A DNA stretch of 64,000 bases from Luteolibacter pohnpeiensis (GCF_016595435.1 NZ_JAENIJ010000017.1:1-64000); one strand, 5' to 3'. Counted from the stretch's first letter, positions 30,652-40,373 are shown. Notes: generated by a model not told the origin, from the letters alone. Program-made: numbers and translations.

Positions 30652-31608
30652 TCAGGATTCCGGAGCCTCGATGAAGATATCGACCTGTTGGCCGACGTAG
30701 AGCGGCGGATTTTCCGGCCGATCCAGTGAGTAAATCACTTGCAACACCCGCGTGTCCACGCGCTCGGTGCTCGCTCCAGTCAGCGAAACCTTCGGAATGA
30801 CATAGGGTTCAACGCGGATGAAATGAAGCGGAAAGGTGACACTCGGATCGCCCTTCAAATAACCGTAAGCCTGCTGCCCTGGGCGGATGCGGATCGCGTT
30901 TTGCTCATCCACGTCAGCACGCACTTGCAGCTTGTCGGTATCCCCCAAGATCATCGGCGCTTCCTGAGGTGAAGTGGCGGCGTATTCTCCGGCACGGATA
31001 TTCATCTGGATGATGGTGCCGTCACGCGGGGCGCGGACGGTGAGGCGGCTGATCAGCAGATCGATCCGCTTGAGCGAGGTTTCAGTGGCGGCGAGACTTG
31101 CCTTGGCTGCTTCCAATTGCGCTTTGTAGACGTCGACATCCTGGCGCCGGTTTTCGACATCATCCCGGCTGAAGGCCTGACTATCGCCGACGGAGCTGAT
31201 GCGTTGATACTGGGCGGCGGCCTTGGCCAATTGCGCTTCGCTGACGCCAACCTGTGCTTGGTCGATCTTTTGTTGCGCAACGGAGGAAAGCCGCTCTGCC
31301 TGGAGCTCACGGTCGTCGAGCGAAAACAGGCGATCTCCTTTTTTTACGGAATCATTCACCTTTACGAAAACCTCCGTCACCAGACCGGGCGAGGGGACGC
31401 CGATGGTGACGTTTTCGCTCAGCGCCTCGAGAATTCCCGTCGCTGCCACCGCATCGGTGAAGGGTTTGGGCGGCGGATTGACCGGAGGGTTTTCCGCCTT
31501 TGGCATTTCGCGCTCCGCCTGGGTGCGGGAAACCATGAAAACAGATGCCAGACCGATCAGGGCAACCAGAATGGTGCCGAAGCGAACAAGTTTAGAGGAA
31601 AGATTCAT
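30652..31608 (-). CDS. devB: DevB-like membrane-fusion protein (HlyD family)
   Basis: A 318-residue periplasmic adaptor. One N-terminal helix (ILVALIGLASVFMV), a lipoyl/barrel-sandwich half (ATGILEALSENVTIGVPSPGLVTEVFVKVNDSVKKGD), a coiled-coil hairpin rich in Gln, Ala and Lys (about 105-185), then the second lipoyl half (LTVRAPRDGTIIQMNIRAGEYA) and a beta-barrel. It bridges the DevCA ABC transporter to an outer-membrane channel. In cyanobacteria DevBCA exports envelope glycolipids. The outer-membrane partner is not encoded beside it. Confidence 0.85.
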   Translation of the reverse strand: MNLSSKLVRFGTILVALIGLASVFMVSRTQAEREMPKAENPPVNPPPKPFTDAVAATGILEALSENVTIGVPSPGLVTEVFVKVNDSVKKGDRLFSLDDRELQAERLSSVAQQKIDQAQVGVSEAQLAKAAAQYQRISSVGDSQAFSRDDVENRRQDVDVYKAQLEAAKASLAATETSLKRIDLLISRLTVRAPRDGTIIQMNIRAGEYAATSPQEAPMILGDTDKLQVRADVDEQNAIRIRPGQQAYGYLKGDPSVTFPLHFIRVEPYVIPKVSLTGASTERVDTRVLQVIYSLDRPENPPLYVGQQVDIFIEAPES

Positions 31609-31617
31609 CGGTTACCT

Positions 31618-32370
31618 TCAGTGAGGGGTTTCGTGTTCGAAGTGAGGGGTTTGCTGGTGGTCCTGCTCGGTGGTTTCCACGATTTGACCGTCGTCCATCC
31701 GGGAGATCCGGTCTGCGTAGGAAAAAATCCGACTATCGTGGGTGACGATGATCACGGCACGGTCTGGTGAGCAGGCTGCTTTGCGAAACAAATCCAGAAC
31801 GATTTCACCACTCTTGGCATCGAGAGAAGCGGTCGGTTCATCGCAAATGATGAGAGGTGGTTCGTGGACCAAGGCGCGGGCAATGGCGACGCGTTGTTGC
31901 TGGCCGCCGGATAATTTGTTGGGTCGTTCTTTCCAGCGATCTCCAAGGCCGACTTTTTCAAGGGCCTCTCTGGAGCGTTTGAGCGCTTTACCACTTGAGA
32001 CGCCTTGGATGCGCAAGGGAACTCCGACATTTTCCGCAACCGACAAAGTCGGGATGAGATTGAATTGCTGGAAGATGAACCCGATGGTGTTTGAGCGGAA
32101 ACGGGTGAGCGCACCGCCGGACATTTTTTCCAGCGAATGGTCAAATACGCGGATGGTGCCATTATCGATGCTCAAGGTGCCGGCCAGGGCGCTGAGAAGA
32201 GTCGTTTTGCCACATCCGGATGGACCGACAAGCATGGTGATTTCGCCGGTGCGGGCGGTAAAATCGACCTGCTTCAAAACACGGATGCGATTGGGGCCGT
32301 CGCCGAAACTTTTTTCAACGCTGCGCGCGTCAACGACAACTTGTGATGGAGATGAGGAGGGAGGCGTCAT
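31618..32370 (-). CDS. devA: DevA-like ABC transporter ATP-binding protein
   Basis: A 250-residue ATPase: Walker A VGPSGCGKTT, Q loop GFIFQQFNLIPTL, signature LSGGQQQRVAIARAL, Walker B IICDEPTASLD and switch His in VTHDSRIF. It is of the LolD/MacB/DevA group, fitting the MacB-like permease just upstream and the HlyD-type adaptor just downstream. The C-terminal 20 residues are His- and Gln-rich (TEQDHQQTPHFEHETPH), an unusual tail that might bind metal or be disordered. Confidence 0.9.
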   Translation of the reverse strand: MTPPSSSPSQVVVDARSVEKSFGDGPNRIRVLKQVDFTARTGEITMLVGPSGCGKTTLLSALAGTLSIDNGTIRVFDHSLEKMSGGALTRFRSNTIGFIFQQFNLIPTLSVAENVGVPLRIQGVSSGKALKRSREALEKVGLGDRWKERPNKLSGGQQQRVAIARALVHEPPLIICDEPTASLDAKSGEIVLDLFRKAACSPDRAVIIVTHDSRIFSYADRISRMDDGQIVETTEQDHQQTPHFEHETPH

Positions 32371-32373
32371 CGG

Positions 32374-33540
32374 TTAGGCGCGGAAAACCATGGCGGGTTC
32401 GTAAAGGCTCAGGCGGATGATCCCCATCATCGCGGCGAGCATGCAGATGCCTTGGATCACGAAAAATGCGACCACAGGGATCTGCCACGGCATGTAAAAG
32501 GGCATGCGTTGTTGGAATGCGATGGCGGCGAATCCCGAGGTGGCTAGCAGGCCCATGCCAAAGCCGATCGTGCCGACAGTGAGGGCCTGGAGAATCAGCA
32601 TGACGCTCAGTCTGGCATTGGACGTGCCCATCGCTTTCAAGGCACCGAGGTGCTTCAGGTTATCCAACACGAAAGAATAAAAGGTTTGGCAGCAAATGGC
32701 GATGCCGACAATGAATCCGATGATCACCGTAGTTCCGAATGAGATCGGGATGCCTGTGTTTCTCACATACCACCACACGGTGGAGGTGTTGAAATCCTTT
32801 TGGTTTTTGTTGAACCCCCGATTGACGTAGGCGCGCAGGCCTGTGTTTTTTTCGATCTCAAGTGCCGCTTGGTCCGCCGTCATGCCATCGATTGGAGCGG
32901 CGATGACTGCGGATAACATCTTGCGCTGCGCCGGGCTGTATTGGAGCGCGCGCTCGTAAGTGGTCCAGATGTATGGGCCACCGGTGAAGGATTTGGCAGC
33001 CTTGCAGATGCCGACCACACGGGCCTCAATATCGTTGATTTCAAATCGATCGCCGATTTTGACCCGCTTGCTCGGGTCCTTGGAATCGGACGAAAGGCGT
33101 GACGTTGCCAATTCATCAATGATCACAGTATTTGGCAACCGCAGATCTTCGAGCCTGCCCTCGACCATTCGTTGCGGCGCACCAGCCAGTGATGCGGCAT
33201 CAATCCCGACTAATTGAATCGACTTGTAACTTCCATCCTCCAGTCGTGCTCGTTGAAGGCCGCTGTAAAGTGGCATTGCCCAGCGGACTGCAGACACCGA
33301 GCGCACGCGGGCGACGTCTGTATCACGCATCGGGTTGGTTTCATTGATTTGCTCCACCCTTTCTTCGACCACATAGATCGGCGCGGAAACGTTCTTCAAT
33401 GTCGAAGTGGTCCAGCGGATCAGTCCGCAGAACACCGACGACTGCTGGACCATCAAAAACGTGGCGAAGAAAAGTCCGGCGACCAGCATCAGATACTTGG
33501 CCGTATCTCCGAACAGCATTTTGAGAGCGAGCCCGATCAT
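32374..33540 (-). CDS. devC: DevC-like ABC transporter permease
   Basis: A 388-residue permease with one N-terminal helix (YLMLVAGLFFATFLMVQQ), a large periplasmic domain and three C-terminal helices of the FtsX type (TTVIIGFIVGIAICCQTFYSF, LMILQALTVGTIGFGMGLLATSG, VAFFVIQGICMLAAMMGIIRL). The block VLDNLKHLGALKAMGTSNARL is the cytoplasmic coupling segment. The ATG at 33538-33540 (MIGLALKMLFGDTAKYL) matches the DevC beginning; the frame extends to 33591. First gene of devCAB. The 140-base gap to the U32 gene contains an AT-rich stretch (33624-33650) suited to a promoter. Confidence 0.85.
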   Translation of the reverse strand: MIGLALKMLFGDTAKYLMLVAGLFFATFLMVQQSSVFCGLIRWTTSTLKNVSAPIYVVEERVEQINETNPMRDTDVARVRSVSAVRWAMPLYSGLQRARLEDGSYKSIQLVGIDAASLAGAPQRMVEGRLEDLRLPNTVIIDELATSRLSSDSKDPSKRVKIGDRFEINDIEARVVGICKAAKSFTGGPYIWTTYERALQYSPAQRKMLSAVIAAPIDGMTADQAALEIEKNTGLRAYVNRGFNKNQKDFNTSTVWWYVRNTGIPISFGTTVIIGFIVGIAICCQTFYSFVLDNLKHLGALKAMGTSNARLSVMLILQALTVGTIGFGMGLLATSGFAAIAFQQRMPFYMPWQIPVVAFFVIQGICMLAAMMGIIRLSLYEPAMVFRA

Positions 33541-33680
33541 GCGTTGAGAAAGTTGAATGCGACGATTCCTCGGGTGGAATGACCGCGGCAACCTCCGTTC
33601 AATCGGGCAAAATGGCGAGTCCTAATTTTTAAAATTTAAAATTAAACGACTAAAACAAACGATGATTTCACAAGGGAAAA

Positions 33681-36167
33681 TCAGCTCTCCACCAAGGTTC
33701 CTTCCGTAACTCCGAGTTTCTCAAAAGCCCTCACATTATCGAGCAGGGTTTCCGCATCGGAGCGGCCGGAAAGCAGATTTTGGTAGGCTTGAATGGTGCG
33801 GAGGGAACCGAGATCATCTTCATCCAAAAGCTCTACCCGGAAGCGCGATAGGCCGGTGCTACGAAGTTCATCGTAGAAGCGGGCACCGGTTTGAGCGCGG
33901 CCGTTGAACAGGGTGTTGCGGCAACCGACATCCGCTTGGAGACGGTGCAGCTGGCCGACCCGATCCCGCAAGTGCACGACATGATTTTCACACGGCCTTC
34001 CGCAATCCTTATACGTCGTCCCGCTGCTGAGGAAGGTGCAGAACACGCAGTGCTCCATATGAAACATGGGCATGTGTTGATGCAATGTCAGCTCGAACCA
34101 ATGATTGGGAACGCCATCCAGCAAGTCGAGCACTTGGCCGATGTTCAAATCATAGGAAACGGTGAGGTGATCCAGTGAGGCATTTTCCATCAATAACTTC
34201 GCCGTGATCGGGTTGGCAACGTTGAGGGAGAAATCTCCGATTTTGATCAGGTCACTACGATCTTTGTAGTAATGGAGCGAAGCGAGATTGCGCAGCAGCA
34301 GGCCATCCGGCTCGGCTCGCTCGATGAGTTTGAGGTAGCCGGTTTCACCCGGTTTGAGAATGCGCGGGGTGGCGAGATGGATTTTTGCCTCCGGAGTGGT
34401 GGATTGCTCGCGGAAAAGGCTCACCGCCTCTTTGTATCGCCGTGGATCCTCAAAATCACAGTAAACGGATGTCACTCCGGAATCGATGGCGGCATTTACC
34501 TGAACCATGCTGCGGCAGAGGACGGACAAGCTCGGCGGTGCAGGCGTCTCATCATGAATGATGCTGGGAAGGAGATCCCGGAAAGTGGTGGCGATCTGCG
34601 GAGATGGGGGAGCCTCAGTGACGGTGGAGTCGAGTTTTTCCACCAGATCCCGGCGAAGTTGATTCAGTGCCGACAGCGGAAAGTGGCAATCGCCATGCAG
34701 TTGATTGTCGAGCGATGCGAGTTCGTAGGGAGTGTCGCCAAGCCGCGATAATTGTGCGGTTAGAACCTCCGTGTCCAATGGACGCTTCTCGGCGATGCCT
34801 AACAACGTTTCCGAACGAACCGAATGACTTCCGTGGCGGAGCGTGATCGGCTCGCCTGGTGAGCCGGATACCGTTAGATGCAGCGGGGTCTTGCGCTGGG
34901 CTGGTTTTGCGTTTTGCCAGAATCGGCGGATTTCCGATTCAAGTTTTGGATCGGATGTTTTGTAGAGAGTGTGACCGGGCTGGATGCGTGAGAAATTGAT
35001 GCCGCTGTAGGTGCGATGGAAAATGAGACGGTCGCCCTCGATTTTCCAAATGCGGGCACCTTGCTCGAGATCACGATTTTCCCCAGCATCAAACACAACG
35101 CCATCACCCGCTGCAATCGGGACGCCTGTGGTGTTCTTGAGGGTGATCCAGCCATGGCCGCAGGCTTCGATTTCGCCGAGCACGGGGCCGCGCTTTTTGC
35201 CGAACCGGCCGTGAGTTAGGTAGGGGTGATTGGTTCCCGCAAGCCAGCCGGTGGTGAGGCCACGCGAGAAGGTCATCTCAAGCTCGTAGCGGTCCGATGG
35301 GGTGATCGGATTCGGTTGGTCGGAAAGAGCTGCATCAATGGCTTTCCGATAAACACGTGTGACTGCGGCGACATATTCCGGTGACTTCAGACGACCTTCG
35401 ATTTTGAAGGATTTCACTCCAGCTTTCACCAAACCGGGAATCAAATCAGCCGCTGCGAGATCTTGCGGGCTCAGCAGATAGCGATGCTCTCCCATGTCGC
35501 GCGTTTCGCCATCGACCACCAGTTCATAGGGCATGCGGCAGGCTTGAGCGCATTCGCCGCGGTTCGCACTGCGTTGGCCCAGTGATTCGCTTGTTAGACA
35601 TTGCCCGGAGTAGGCCACGCAGAGCGCGCCGTGGACAAAAACCTCCAGCGGAGTTTTCAAATTCAGGGACTCGATGCTTGCCGCATGGAAGCGTTCGATT
35701 TCCTTCAAGGAAAGTTCTCTGGCCAATACCGCGCGCTCCATCGGAAAAAGGGATTCGACGAAGGCGAGCCCTTCAGGCGAGGTGATGGTCATTTGAGTCG
35801 ATGCATGAAGCTCGACATTCGGGGCCACCGTGCGTGCCAGTTTGGCCAATCCGAGATCCTGGATAATCAGCGCGTCGACTCCGGCTTCAGCGATTTTGCG
35901 GAGTTGTTTTTCAGCCGATTCCAATTCGCCGGTGAAGATGAGCGTGTTCATCGTGACGAATCCCTTCACACCGTGCCGATGCAAAAAATCCATCAACTCC
36001 GGCAGGTCATCATCGGTGAAATTGTCCGCGCGCAACCTGGCGTTAAACCTTGGTAATCCGAAGAAAATGGCATCCGCACCAGCGGCAACCGCGGCGCGCG
36101 CACAGTCCCAATTTCCCGCAGGGGAAAGTAGTTCAGGAGTGGAATTTGGCTCAGTGGCGCGTGGCAT
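33681..36167 (-). CDS. Peptidase U32-family protein, RlhA-like
   Basis: An 828-residue protein. The ATG 36165-36167 (MPRATEPNSTPELLSPAGNWD) begins the family; the frame continues upstream through the divergent promoter region without support. U32 signature: VHGALCVAYSGQCLTS...NRGECAQACR around residues 175-210, with four Cys that bind an iron-sulfur cluster in RlhA. A central DUF3656-like part follows, and a second Cys cluster near the C-terminus (CVFCTFLSSGTTYKDCGRPC). E. coli RlhA (YdcP) hydroxylates C2501 of 23S rRNA using U32 and DUF3656 domains. I infer the same role; the chain is longer than the enterobacterial protein. Confidence 0.82.
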   Translation of the reverse strand: MPRATEPNSTPELLSPAGNWDCARAAVAAGADAIFFGLPRFNARLRADNFTDDDLPELMDFLHRHGVKGFVTMNTLIFTGELESAEKQLRKIAEAGVDALIIQDLGLAKLARTVAPNVELHASTQMTITSPEGLAFVESLFPMERAVLARELSLKEIERFHAASIESLNLKTPLEVFVHGALCVAYSGQCLTSESLGQRSANRGECAQACRMPYELVVDGETRDMGEHRYLLSPQDLAAADLIPGLVKAGVKSFKIEGRLKSPEYVAAVTRVYRKAIDAALSDQPNPITPSDRYELEMTFSRGLTTGWLAGTNHPYLTHGRFGKKRGPVLGEIEACGHGWITLKNTTGVPIAAGDGVVFDAGENRDLEQGARIWKIEGDRLIFHRTYSGINFSRIQPGHTLYKTSDPKLESEIRRFWQNAKPAQRKTPLHLTVSGSPGEPITLRHGSHSVRSETLLGIAEKRPLDTEVLTAQLSRLGDTPYELASLDNQLHGDCHFPLSALNQLRRDLVEKLDSTVTEAPPSPQIATTFRDLLPSIIHDETPAPPSLSVLCRSMVQVNAAIDSGVTSVYCDFEDPRRYKEAVSLFREQSTTPEAKIHLATPRILKPGETGYLKLIERAEPDGLLLRNLASLHYYKDRSDLIKIGDFSLNVANPITAKLLMENASLDHLTVSYDLNIGQVLDLLDGVPNHWFELTLHQHMPMFHMEHCVFCTFLSSGTTYKDCGRPCENHVVHLRDRVGQLHRLQADVGCRNTLFNGRAQTGARFYDELRSTGLSRFRVELLDEDDLGSLRTIQAYQNLLSGRSDAETLLDNVRAFEKLGVTEGTLVES

Positions 36168-36309
36168 ATCGGAGTGAAGCACGCGCTCCAATGAAACAAC
36201 AGTCGCGATTTGCAAGCCGATAGATCGCAAGGTCAACCCAGGCAAATGCGTAACGAAGGGAAACTTTACCTGCGTGGTGGGGTTTGAGTGTGTATCATCC
36301 AATATTGCC

Positions 36310-37776
36310 ATGTTCCCGAAAGCTAACGACTCTTGGACGATTTTTGAGGCCGCGCATTTGTTGAATCGCGCGGGTTTTGGCGGTGACCCGGAGCAAATCA
36401 AGCGCATCCATCAGCTGGGGCGATCCGCAGCGGTGGAGTGGTTGTTAGATCCTGAGGAAAATATCGAAGCGTTTCCGCTGCCACCGTGGTGCGCTCCAGA
36501 TGCCGTGGCCGAGCGCATGAAAGAACAGGCCGCTGCCATCAGTGCGGTGCGGATGAATTCGGGTGATCAGTCTGCGGAAAAAGTGGACATGAAATTGCGC
36601 GATACCCGGCGTGAATTTCAAAAAGAAAGCCGTGAGCAAGGCATCGAGGCGCGGGCTTGGTGGTTTCGGCGAATGCTGCTCACGAAAGCTCCGTTGCGTG
36701 AAAAAATGACGTTGTTCTGGCATGACCATTTTCCATCCTCGGATCAGAAGGTCAAAGAACCCGCTTTGCTCATGCGGCAAAACCAGTTGTTCCGCGAGCA
36801 TGCGTTGGGAAATTTCAAGGCGCTGACACATGCGGTCACGGATGATCCGGCGATGATGCTTTATTTGGATGCGCAGAATTCGAAGAAGGACCAGCCTAAC
36901 GAAAATTACGCCCGTGAATTGATGGAATTGTTCACGCTCGGCGTCGGTCATTACACGGAGGACGATGTGCATGATGCCGCGCGGGCCTTCACCGGACGCC
37001 GCTTGAACCGGGAGACTGGTGAAGTCGTTCAATTGCGTCGACAGTGGGATGCGGGCAGGAAGACACTGTTCGGGAAAAGTGGTAAATACGACGCCAGCCA
37101 AGTGGTGGATCTGATTTTTCAACAAGGTCAGACCGCCCGGTTCATGGTGAATAAACTTTGGGAATATTTTGCCTATGACAATCCCTCCACGGATCTAACC
37201 GATTGGTTGGCGCACCAGTTCCGTGACTCCGATTATGAGATCAAGCCGCTACTTCGTCAGATGTTTCTTTCGGAGGAATTTTATGGTGAAGCGTCCATGC
37301 GGACCCAGATCAAATGCCCGGTGCAATTTCTGGTTCAGTTGATGAAGCAATTGGAAATCCATCGCCCGCCGGCTGGTGTTCCGCTGGATGGTCAACGCGA
37401 ACTCGGGCAGATTTTGTTCACCCCGCCGAACGTTGCAGGCTGGGATTGGGGGAAAGCCTGGATCAACACCAATACCTTGCTCGCCCGCTACAACCTTGCG
37501 GGAGTTCTAACAAAAAGCACCCAGCAGAACAAGAGGATGACCCGCGATTGGCCGGGACCTGATTTCAAGGAAATCGCTCCGATGAACACCCGGAAGGATC
37601 CGCAAGCACTGGTTGATTCGTTGGTGTTCCGTTTTTTCCAGGGAACTGTCCCTGACAAGGCCCGTATCTCTTTCATCGAGTATGCAACCTCCAAGGCGGA
37701 AGGGAAATTTACCGATACCGAAATTGGCGAGCTCTGCCATTTGATGCTGAGCACGCCGTATTATCAACTCACCTGA
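36310..37776 (+). CDS. DUF1800 family protein
   Basis: A 488-residue protein starting at ATG 36310 (MFPKANDSWTIFEAAHLLNRAGFGG), where the DUF1800 motif HLLNRAGFGGDPEQI begins; 36274 is a less likely start. Further family blocks are REKMTLFWHDHFPSS and NENYARELMELFTLGVGHYTEDDV, and DAARAFTG. Function is not established; these proteins are nearly always encoded with a DUF1501 protein and are abundant in Planctomycetes and Verrucomicrobia. No signal peptide. The DUF1501 gene follows after nine bases. Confidence 0.92.
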   Translation: MFPKANDSWTIFEAAHLLNRAGFGGDPEQIKRIHQLGRSAAVEWLLDPEENIEAFPLPPWCAPDAVAERMKEQAAAISAVRMNSGDQSAEKVDMKLRDTRREFQKESREQGIEARAWWFRRMLLTKAPLREKMTLFWHDHFPSSDQKVKEPALLMRQNQLFREHALGNFKALTHAVTDDPAMMLYLDAQNSKKDQPNENYARELMELFTLGVGHYTEDDVHDAARAFTGRRLNRETGEVVQLRRQWDAGRKTLFGKSGKYDASQVVDLIFQQGQTARFMVNKLWEYFAYDNPSTDLTDWLAHQFRDSDYEIKPLLRQMFLSEEFYGEASMRTQIKCPVQFLVQLMKQLEIHRPPAGVPLDGQRELGQILFTPPNVAGWDWGKAWINTNTLLARYNLAGVLTKSTQQNKRMTRDWPGPDFKEIAPMNTRKDPQALVDSLVFRFFQGTVPDKARISFIEYATSKAEGKFTDTEIGELCHLMLSTPYYQLT

Positions 37777-37785
37777 TTCACGATC

Positions 37786-39111
37786 ATGAAAACTCGCCGC
37801 GACTTTTTGCGTTCCACGGTCCTCGGGGCTTCCGCAGCCTGGACGATCCCGATGTTTATCGATCGGACGTTCGCTCAACTGCATGAAGAATCCAAGGATC
37901 TGGCCATCCAGCCTGTCACCGGAAAAGATGATACGATACTTGTCGTACTTCAGCTGGCTGGCGGGAACGATGGATTGAATACCCTGGTTCCCTACGCGGA
38001 TGATGCCTACTATCGCGCCAGACCGAAGATCGGAAAGAAGGCGAAGGAGATCATCAAGCTGGACGATCATGTCGGCCTCAATGCCTCGATGCCCTATTTG
38101 GGCTCTTTGTTCAAAGAAGGTGGCCTTGGGGTGATTCAGGGAGTTGGTTACCCGAACCCGAATCGATCCCACTTTGTATCGACTTCCATTTGGGAAACGG
38201 CTGACCCGTCGCATCGCGCAAACACCGGGTGGCTCGGTCGGTATTTCGATCACGCATGCCAAGGCGCGGATCCAACGGTTGGCATCAGCTTCAACAAAAC
38301 CCAGCCGGAAAGTTTCGGTGCTTTGAGAAATCCGGGAATTTGTCTGCACACCCCGGAGTTGTATCAATGGTTGCACGGTGGATCGGACAAGGCGCAGGCC
38401 GAGGAGTTTTTCGCCAGTTTGAACCAGCCGGAAAAGACGACCGACGCGGATGATGAACCTAGTGGTGGTGCATCAATCGGCATGGCGGCAGGTGGTAAAA
38501 CCGGTGGAATTGCCGGCGAGTCGAACATTTCGTTCCTGGAACGCGTGGCGTTGGATGCGCGAGTTAGCTCGAAGCAAATTCTCGAGCTTGCGGCCAAGCA
38601 CAAAACCAAGGTTCGTTATGATGGAACGCCGATTGCGCGTAATCTCAATCTGGTGGCGCGAATGGTTGCCGGTGGCATGCCGACCCGGGTTTATTATGTC
38701 AGCCACGGTGGCTTTGATACCCATAACCAGCAGGTGAATTCACACGACCGTTTGTTAGGCCAGCTTGATAGCGCTCTCAAATCGTTCTTCAGCGATCTGA
38801 AGGAGCAAGGAAATGCGGATCGTGTCACGCTGATGACCTTTTCAGAATTTGGAAGGCGCGTTTCGGAAAACGCCAGCGCTGGAACAGACCACGGCAAAGC
38901 TTCGTGCATGTTCGTAGCCGGGCCATCGATTCAAAGCGGTTTGCATGGCGTTTATCCTAGCCTGACAGATTTGTCGGAAGGGGATCTTCGCCATTCAGTC
39001 GATTTCCGCAGCGTTTATGCAACGGTTCTCGAAGATTGGCTCAAAGCCCCCTCCGCATCGCAGATCTTAGGAGCGACCTACCCCAAGATGGGCTTGGTCC
39101 GGCGAGTTTAG
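37786..39111 (+). CDS. Tat-exported DUF1501 family protein
   Basis: A 441-residue protein with a Tat signal (R4-R5-D-F-L, then STVLGASAAWTIPMFIDRTFA). The fold is sulfatase/phosphatase-like: VLQLAGGNDGLNTLVPY near the start, SHFVSTSIWETADP, SHGGFDTHNQQ and TFSEFGRRVSENASAGTDHGKA, giving a possible metal site of Asp and His residues. Enzymatic activity is unproven for this family. It is co-transcribed with the DUF1800 gene. Just downstream lies copy 2 of the inverted-repeat element. Confidence 0.92.
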   Translation: MKTRRDFLRSTVLGASAAWTIPMFIDRTFAQLHEESKDLAIQPVTGKDDTILVVLQLAGGNDGLNTLVPYADDAYYRARPKIGKKAKEIIKLDDHVGLNASMPYLGSLFKEGGLGVIQGVGYPNPNRSHFVSTSIWETADPSHRANTGWLGRYFDHACQGADPTVGISFNKTQPESFGALRNPGICLHTPELYQWLHGGSDKAQAEEFFASLNQPEKTTDADDEPSGGASIGMAAGGKTGGIAGESNISFLERVALDARVSSKQILELAAKHKTKVRYDGTPIARNLNLVARMVAGGMPTRVYYVSHGGFDTHNQQVNSHDRLLGQLDSALKSFFSDLKEQGNADRVTLMTFSEFGRRVSENASAGTDHGKASCMFVAGPSIQSGLHGVYPSLTDLSEGDLRHSVDFRSVYATVLEDWLKAPSASQILGATYPKMGLVRRV

Positions 39112-39136
39112 GTTCAGCCCGCCCATAGCGGAGCTG

Positions 39137-39246
39137 GTGCCGAGTGATTTGATCCGGGTGGATGATGGATCTGTGAGTCAGGTGCCCTGTCGATTGAAAA
39201 CAGGTAAACCTTTCCCACGGATTACCGCCATCGGATCACTCGGCAC
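39137..39246. repeat. Dispersed inverted-repeat element, copy 2
   Basis: Ends GTGCCGAGTGAT (39137-39148) and ATCACTCGGCAC (39235-39246) are exact reverse complements, with looser pairing inside. Outside and within the right arm it matches copy 1 (10856-10993) closely: both read AAAC..TTCCCAC before it and CACTTT...CTCAC.CTTCTTCT after it, so they are related by descent. The element separates the convergent DUF1501 and recA genes and could also stop transcription from both sides. Confidence 0.75.
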
Positions 39247-39258
39247 TTTGCGCTTTTC

Positions 39259-40302
39259 TCACTTCTTCTTCTTACTGTTCTCGAGGCCTTCTTTCACCTT
39301 GGTCTCGATTTCCTGATAAAGCGCCTCATCGTTCTTGAGGGCGTCTTTTGCGGCATCGCGGCCTTGGGCCAGTTGGTTGCCGTTATAGGAGAACCACGAA
39401 CCACGTTTTTGCACGATCTCAAGCTCCAGGGCCAGGTCGAGCAATGAGCCGGTATTCGAAATGCCTTCGTTATAGACGATGTCGAATTCTGCCTCGGTGA
39501 ATGGAGGGGCAACCTTGTTTTTGACGATTTTGATTTTGGTCCGGCTACCGGTGACGGAGCCATCGGTTGCTTTGATTTGACCGATGCGGCGGATGTCGAT
39601 CCGAACCGATGAGAAGAATTTCAGGGCGCGGCCACCAGGGGTGGTTTCCGGGTTACCAAACATGACGCCGATTTTTTCACGGATCTGGTTGGTGAAAATG
39701 CAGACGGTGCGGGCCTTGGAAATGAGCGCGGTGAGTTTCCGCATCGCGGCGCTCATGAGGCGGGCCTGGGCACCGACGGTGGAGTCGCCGATTTCGCCAT
39801 CGAGTTCTTGTTTGGTCACCAATGCGGCGACCGAATCGAGAACGATCACGTCGATGGCATTGGAGCGCACCAAGGCTTCGCAGATTTGCAGGGCTTCTTC
39901 ACCGGAGGAGGGCTGGGAAACGAGAAGGTCGTCGATATTGACGCCAAGTTTCTTCGCATATTGAGGATCGAGCGCGTGTTCCACGTCGATGAAAGCGGCA
40001 AGGCCGCCTTTTTTCTGCGCCTGGGCGATCGCAGTGAGTGTGAGAGTGGTTTTACCGGAGGATTCAGGGCCGAACACTTCGACGATACGGCCGCGTGGGA
40101 AACCGCCTACGCCCAGAGCCCGGTCGATCAGCAGGTTGCCGGTCGGGATGACATCCACGTCCACTCGGTGGCCGTCCCCCATGCGCATGATGGCAGCTTC
40201 GCCGAATTCCTTCTGAATGCTGGAGATGGCGAGGTCGAGGTTGCGCTTGCGTGCTTCTGCAACTTTGTCTGCTGCGGTGTCTTCGGTAGATTTGGCGGCC
40301 AT
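39259..40302 (-). CDS. recA: Recombinase RecA
   Basis: A 347-residue recombinase for homologous recombination and SOS induction. Walker [10 protein letters not shown] is at 78-86, Walker [12 protein letters not shown] near 138-148, then the L1 loop region ending [19 protein letters not shown] and the L2 loop around [19 protein letters not shown]. The C-terminal tail is Lys-rich (ENSKKKK) rather than acidic as in E. coli, which may affect regulation. Usual length. A LexA-type palindrome lies 57 bases upstream. Confidence 0.98.
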   Translation of the reverse strand: MAAKSTEDTAADKVAEARKRNLDLAISSIQKEFGEAAIMRMGDGHRVDVDVIPTGNLLIDRALGVGGFPRGRIVEVFGPESSGKTTLTLTAIAQAQKKGGLAAFIDVEHALDPQYAKKLGVNIDDLLVSQPSSGEEALQICEALVRSNAIDVIVLDSVAALVTKQELDGEIGDSTVGAQARLMSAAMRKLTALISKARTVCIFTNQIREKIGVMFGNPETTPGGRALKFFSSVRIDIRRIGQIKATDGSVTGSRTKIKIVKNKVAPPFTEAEFDIVYNEGISNTGSLLDLALELEIVQKRGSWFSYNGNQLAQGRDAAKDALKNDEALYQEIETKVKEGLENSKKKK

Positions 40303-40359
40303 AAGGGATCTTGTGTTGATTAGAGCATTTCAGGATGTGGGAAATTAGCAATAAAAAGA

Positions 40360-40373
40360 TGTTCTCTCGAACA
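40360..40373 (-). promoter_or_regulatory. LexA (SOS) box of recA
   Basis: TGTTCTCTCGAACA, a perfect TGTTC-N4-GAACA palindrome, 57 bases before the recA ATG. This is the LexA-binding motif described for Verrucomicrobia and differs from the E. coli (CTGT-N8-ACAG) motif. It is also near the plus-strand TPM gene start at 40457, but recA is the natural target. Confidence 0.85.

Noticed and set aside
36168-36407. Extension of the U32 protein to 908 residues
   Set aside because: The extra 80 residues lie in the divergent promoter region and in the start of the DUF1800 gene, with no family similarity.
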